Source: Coxiellaceae bacterium
Lineage (GTDB): Bacteria > Pseudomonadota > Gammaproteobacteria > Coxiellales > Coxiellaceae
Assembly: GCA_014238325.1 (NCBI GenBank)
Contig: JABABH010000200.1
Span: 1-8,937, forward strand
DNA: 8,937 bases
Direction: 5' to 3'
Under the pieces are notes generated by a model that saw nothing but the letters and a program-made list of their open reading frames with translations, was not told the DNA's origin and ran no database searches. How positions within the stretch are numbered: position 1 is the first letter of the stretch; every line of letters starts with the position of its first letter. Below, piece after piece: positions 6,805 through 8,937 of the stretch. Position numbers and translations under genes: made by a program.

Positions 6805-8145
6805 AGTAAACTCACCTAAAATTTCAGATAGATGGTGCTGAGCATGACGTAATTCTTCGGCAAGCAACTCCCAAGCGACAGGCTCGCTAAACATCATCTT
6901 GGCTGATAAAAGCTTTCTCTCAATTGCAGCTATAGACAAAAGATGTCTTTTCCTCGCAGAAAATGTTCCACTTTCCGATGGCTGAAACCCGATGACTTTC
7001 TTTAATTGCTCTAATAATACTGAGTATCCCTGCTTATTCTTAATCGACATATTAACGATGATATGTTTCCCAGTTTCAACAACCTTAGGAGATTCCTCCG
7101 TCAAATCTATTTTATTGCGGATAATTATCCTTGGCATGTCGGCATGAATTCCTAAAAAAGAACATAGCTCTTTCGTAGCCTGATCCATGTTGTCTATGGG
7201 TTCTTCAATGGCATCCATCATCAAAAAAACAAGGTCCGCCCGCTGGGAAGCAGTCTTGGCCCGATGTATGCCCTCTCGTTCAATCTCATCTTCCGTACTA
7301 CGCAATCCTGCAGTATCGGATAGGTGAATCGGTATTCCCTCTAATAGGAGCGTCTCTCGCAAAACATCTCGTGTCGTGCCAGATATTTCTGTCACTATGG
7401 CTCGATCTTCTCCACTTAAATAATTTAATAAACTAGACTTTCCTACGTTAGGCTTTCCTACAATAACCAGATTTACACCATCTTTCAATAAAATTCCTTG
7501 CTTCGCTTGCACTTGCAGTTCTAATATCTGTTGATGTAGGTCGACTATAGTCTGAAAAATATGAGCATGGGTTAAAGTCGGAATACCTTCTTCAGGAAAA
7601 TCAATATCAGCTTCTATTTCCATCTGCAATCGTATAACTTTCTCTCTCAATTGAATGATCGTCTTGGAAAACTCACCTTGCAAGGACCTGGCTGCTGCTC
7701 GTGCTCCTTCTTCGGAAGAAGCATAAATTAAATCAGCAATGGCCTCTGCTTTTAATAAATCTATTTTTCCATTTAAAAAAGCACGTTCAGAAAATTCTCC
7801 TGGTCGTGCTAGGCGAGCGCCCTGCTCCAATACTGTCTCCAGCAGGGAGGTTAAAGCCATTGGACTACCATGTCCATGTAATTCTAAGACATCTTCGCCC
7901 GTAAAGGAGTAGGGTCGGTTAAAAAATATAGCCAGCCCCTCATCCAAACATGCTCCTTTTTTATTTCTAAATGAAGCATAGATAACTCGTCTTGGTTGAG
8001 GAATAGTCCCTAAAATAGCCTTTGCTATATCTTGGGTACGGGCCCCAGAAATACGAATGACCCCTATCCCAGAGGTACCCATCGCTGTCGCACGAGCTGC
8101 GATAGTAGCTTCTTTTTCTGGAAAATTATGTATAAACTCATTCAT
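6754..8145 (-). CDS. mnmE: tRNA-modification GTPase MnmE (TrmE)
   Basis: With MnmG, MnmE forms the cytoplasmic complex that installs the cmnm5 or nm5 group on the wobble uridine (U34) of certain tRNAs. The 463 residues compare with ~454 normally. The N-terminal folate-binding domain (about 12-125) includes GIGVIRISG (26-34) and RPGEFSERAFLNGKIDLLKA (114-133), followed by the helical domain. The G domain has GKPNVGKS (230-237), GTTRD (256-260), DTAGLR (277-282) and NKID (344-347). The protein ends in the invariant CIGK (460-463), whose Cys is catalytic. A stop codon lies just upstream of the ATG, so the start cannot move outwards. The GAAG before it is only 1 nt away, so the ribosome-binding site is poor. 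Order yidC then mnmE on one strand is the usual oriC-side arrangement. The last 16 codons plus stop overlap purK. Confidence 0.97.
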   Translation of the reverse strand: MNEFIHNFPEKEATIAARATAMGTSGIGVIRISGARTQDIAKAILGTIPQPRRVIYASFRNKKGACLDEGLAIFFNRPYSFTGEDVLELHGHGSPMALTSLLETVLEQGARLARPGEFSERAFLNGKIDLLKAEAIADLIYASSEEGARAAARSLQGEFSKTIIQLREKVIRLQMEIEADIDFPEEGIPTLTHAHIFQTIVDLHQQILELQVQAKQGILLKDGVNLVIVGKPNVGKSSLLNYLSGEDRAIVTEISGTTRDVLRETLLLEGIPIHLSDTAGLRSTEDEIEREGIHRAKTASQRADLVFLMMDAIEEPIDNMDQATKELCSFLGIHADMPRIIIRNKIDLTEESPKVVETGKHIIVNMSIKNKQGYSVLLEQLKKVIGFQPSESGTFSARKRHLLSIAAIERKLLSAKMMFSEPVAWELLAEELRHAQHHLSEILGEFTSDDLLGKIFSEFCIGK

Positions 8146-8146
8146 A

Positions 8147-8157
8147 CTTCAATGAAG
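8147..8157 (-). repeat. Small inverted repeat over the mnmE leader
   Basis: CTTCA and TGAAG are perfect inverted copies around one base, ending 1 nt before the mnmE start and covering its only purine-rich stretch. The single-base loop makes a stable hairpin unlikely; this may be chance. Confidence 0.3.
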
Positions 8158-8231
8158 ATGATTGTTTTGGTGAACCTATCTATCCGCTTGATGTAGAATC
8201 CCATTCTCAATACTCACGACTCTAGCAATAG

Positions 8232-8258
8232 AATAAGAGAGAATTGCTTGCTCTTATT
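8232..8258 (+). terminator. Hairpin at the yidC stop, T-run on the plus strand
   Basis: AATAAGAG (8232-8239) and CTCTTATT (8251-8258) pair perfectly around an 11-nt loop. On the plus strand the stem is followed by TGTTTTT, intrinsic-terminator style. On the minus strand, where yidC and mnmE are transcribed, the stem contains the yidC stop and lacks a T-run. It could stop antisense transcription, or be chance in AT-rich sequence. Confidence 0.3.
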
Positions 8259-8937
8259 TGTTTTTAACACGCTTATGCTTCAGTTTCATTTTGTGGCTTT
8301 CATACGTTTTATTAACATACCATTGTTGTAAGGTTTGAACTAAGTTATTAGTAATCCAATACAATACCAAACCTGTAGGAAAATTAATAAAAAACATAGT
8401 AAATACGATGGGTAACAACCACATCATCTTCTTCTGTGTTGGATCAGCAACTGCAGGCGATAAGTGTTGTTGTAGTAACATCGTTAATCCCATAATAATC
8501 GGTAAGATATAATAAGGATCTTTTGCAGACAAATCTTGAATCCAAAGCATAAAGGGTGCTTGACGCAATTGTACACTCTCAATAATCACAGAATAAAAGG
8601 CAATAAATACTGGAATTTGTATGATCATGGGCAAACATCCGCCGACAGGATTAATTTTCTCCTGTCGATAAAGTTCCATGGTTGCACGACTCAATCCTTG
8701 GCGATCGTCAGCATAACGTTCTTTCATGGCTTGTAACCGCGGCTGAATTTCTCGCATACGAGCCATTGAGCGAAAGCTTTTTGCTGAAAACCAATAAAAG
8801 ACAATTTTTATAACAATGGTTGTTATAATAATTATGTATTTTCTATCAGAATTTAAAAGAAAAAACTCTCCTAACTCTTTAGATTTGCCATATACATTTT
8901 CAGGTGAAGTACAATCTATTTCTTTAGCCAGATGTGA
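8254..8937 (-). CDS. yidC: YidC membrane insertase, C-terminal domain (5' end abnormal and beyond the edge)
   Basis: YidC inserts proteins into the inner membrane, alone or with SecYEG. The frame is open from the right edge to the stop: 227 residues. From about residue 41 it is a clear insertase core: end of TM2 with Lys45 at the place of the groove Arg of E. coli YidC, the cytoplasmic loop SFRSMARMREIQPRLQ (54-69), KINPVGGCLPMIIQIPVF (94-111) at TM3, QAPFMLWIQDLSAKDPYY (126-143), then TM segments near 142-157, 172-187 and 188-204, and a basic tail (215-227) like the ribosome-contacting tail. TM1, the periplasmic P1 domain and the usual approach to TM2 are not encoded in this frame; the first ~40 residues are RmlD-like instead. 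A Met at 8766 is internal, not the natural start. mnmE follows after 108 bp. Confidence 0.9.
   Translation of the reverse strand, partial: SHLAKEIDCTSPENVYGKSKELGEFFLLNSDRKYIIIITTIVIKIVFYWFSAKSFRSMARMREIQPRLQAMKERYADDRQGLSRATMELYRQEKINPVGGCLPMIIQIPVFIAFYSVIIESVQLRQAPFMLWIQDLSAKDPYYILPIIMGLTMLLQQHLSPAVADPTQKKMMWLLPIVFTMFFINFPTGLVLYWITNNLVQTLQQWYVNKTYESHKMKLKHKRVKNK
8808..8828. repeat. Perfect 8-bp inverted repeat at the RmlD-like/YidC junction
   Basis: TTATAACA (8808-8815) and TGTTATAA (8821-8828) are exact inverted copies with a 5-bp centre at 8816-8820. The protein-level switch from RmlD-like to YidC falls at about 8817, inside that centre. Confidence 0.6.
8818..8937 (-). other. RmlD-like (extended SDR) fragment joined in frame to yidC
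   Basis: The first 40 residues of the open frame resemble the catalytic region of dTDP-4-dehydrorhamnose reductase (RmlD/RfbD), which completes dTDP-L-rhamnose synthesis. KEIDCTSPENVYGKSKELGE (5-24) matches the E. coli RfbD stretch as I recall it (ETDATSPLNVYGKTKLAGE), including catalytic YxxxK (Tyr16, Lys20). From GE onward the spacing also fits: 10 residues, then IIIITT where RfbD has LIFRTS. After that the sequence is YidC. No YidC I know has an SDR segment here. The family call rests on recalled sequence; the exact SDR member is uncertain because only this short stretch is visible. Confidence 0.7.

Noticed and set aside
7701..7904. 67-codon plus-strand frame
   Set aside because: Antisense to the conserved MnmE N-terminal and helical domains; no family resemblance.
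8536..8736. 66-codon plus-strand frame
   Set aside because: Antisense to the YidC TM3-TM4 region.
8764..8766. ATG as the yidC start
   Set aside because: It falls in the conserved SMARMR loop after TM2, and the frame stays open and YidC-like for at least 15 codons upstream.

Overview
The window most likely comes from a gammaproteobacterium of the Legionellales. The 16S rRNA segment resembles my recollection of Coxiella-type 16S, the protein genes are modestly AT-rich, and YidC, MnmE, PurE and PurK all look gammaproteobacterial. The genus cannot be fixed from this sequence; Coxiella, Rickettsiella, Berkiella and Aquicella relatives are all plausible. Both window edges cut through genes.

Layout. 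The left edge holds the 5' half of a 16S rRNA gene on the minus strand (1-732). Behind it lie a structured leader with boxB/boxA/boxC-like antitermination elements and two candidate promoters (about 740-1134), then about 260 bp of GC-richer, gene-free DNA. Next comes a minus-strand pair, an AstE/aspartoacylase-family protein (2716-3768) followed 4 bp later by an MFS transporter (1395-2711). A fused MsrB-MsrA methionine sulfoxide reductase (4023-4880, minus) is divergent from the purEK operon (5192-6804, plus). purK runs tail to tail into mnmE (6754-8145, minus), with a 51-bp coding overlap. Upstream of mnmE, in the usual yidC-mnmE order, is the C-terminal insertase half of yidC. Its frame stays open to the right edge.

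Functions. PurE and PurK carry out the two-step conversion of AIR to CAIR in purine synthesis. MnmE modifies the wobble uridine of certain tRNAs, and YidC inserts membrane proteins. MsrBA repairs oxidised methionine. The AstE-like protein and the MFS carrier are probably co-expressed and may act on the same, unknown, small molecule.

Most unusual points. (1) The frame leading into yidC begins with an RmlD-like sugar-nucleotide reductase segment, including the YxxxK catalytic motif, joined in frame to YidC at TM2. The join falls inside a perfect 8-bp inverted repeat. The predicted topology argues against a working fusion, so this is a rearrangement or an assembly misjoin. (2) The AstE-like protein has an intact frame but lacks two of the three zinc ligands and the substrate-binding Asn-Arg pair, so it looks like a pseudoenzyme. 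(3) A perfect 24-bp dyad straddles the best purE -10 box. No mobile element, CRISPR array, tRNA or defence system was seen.
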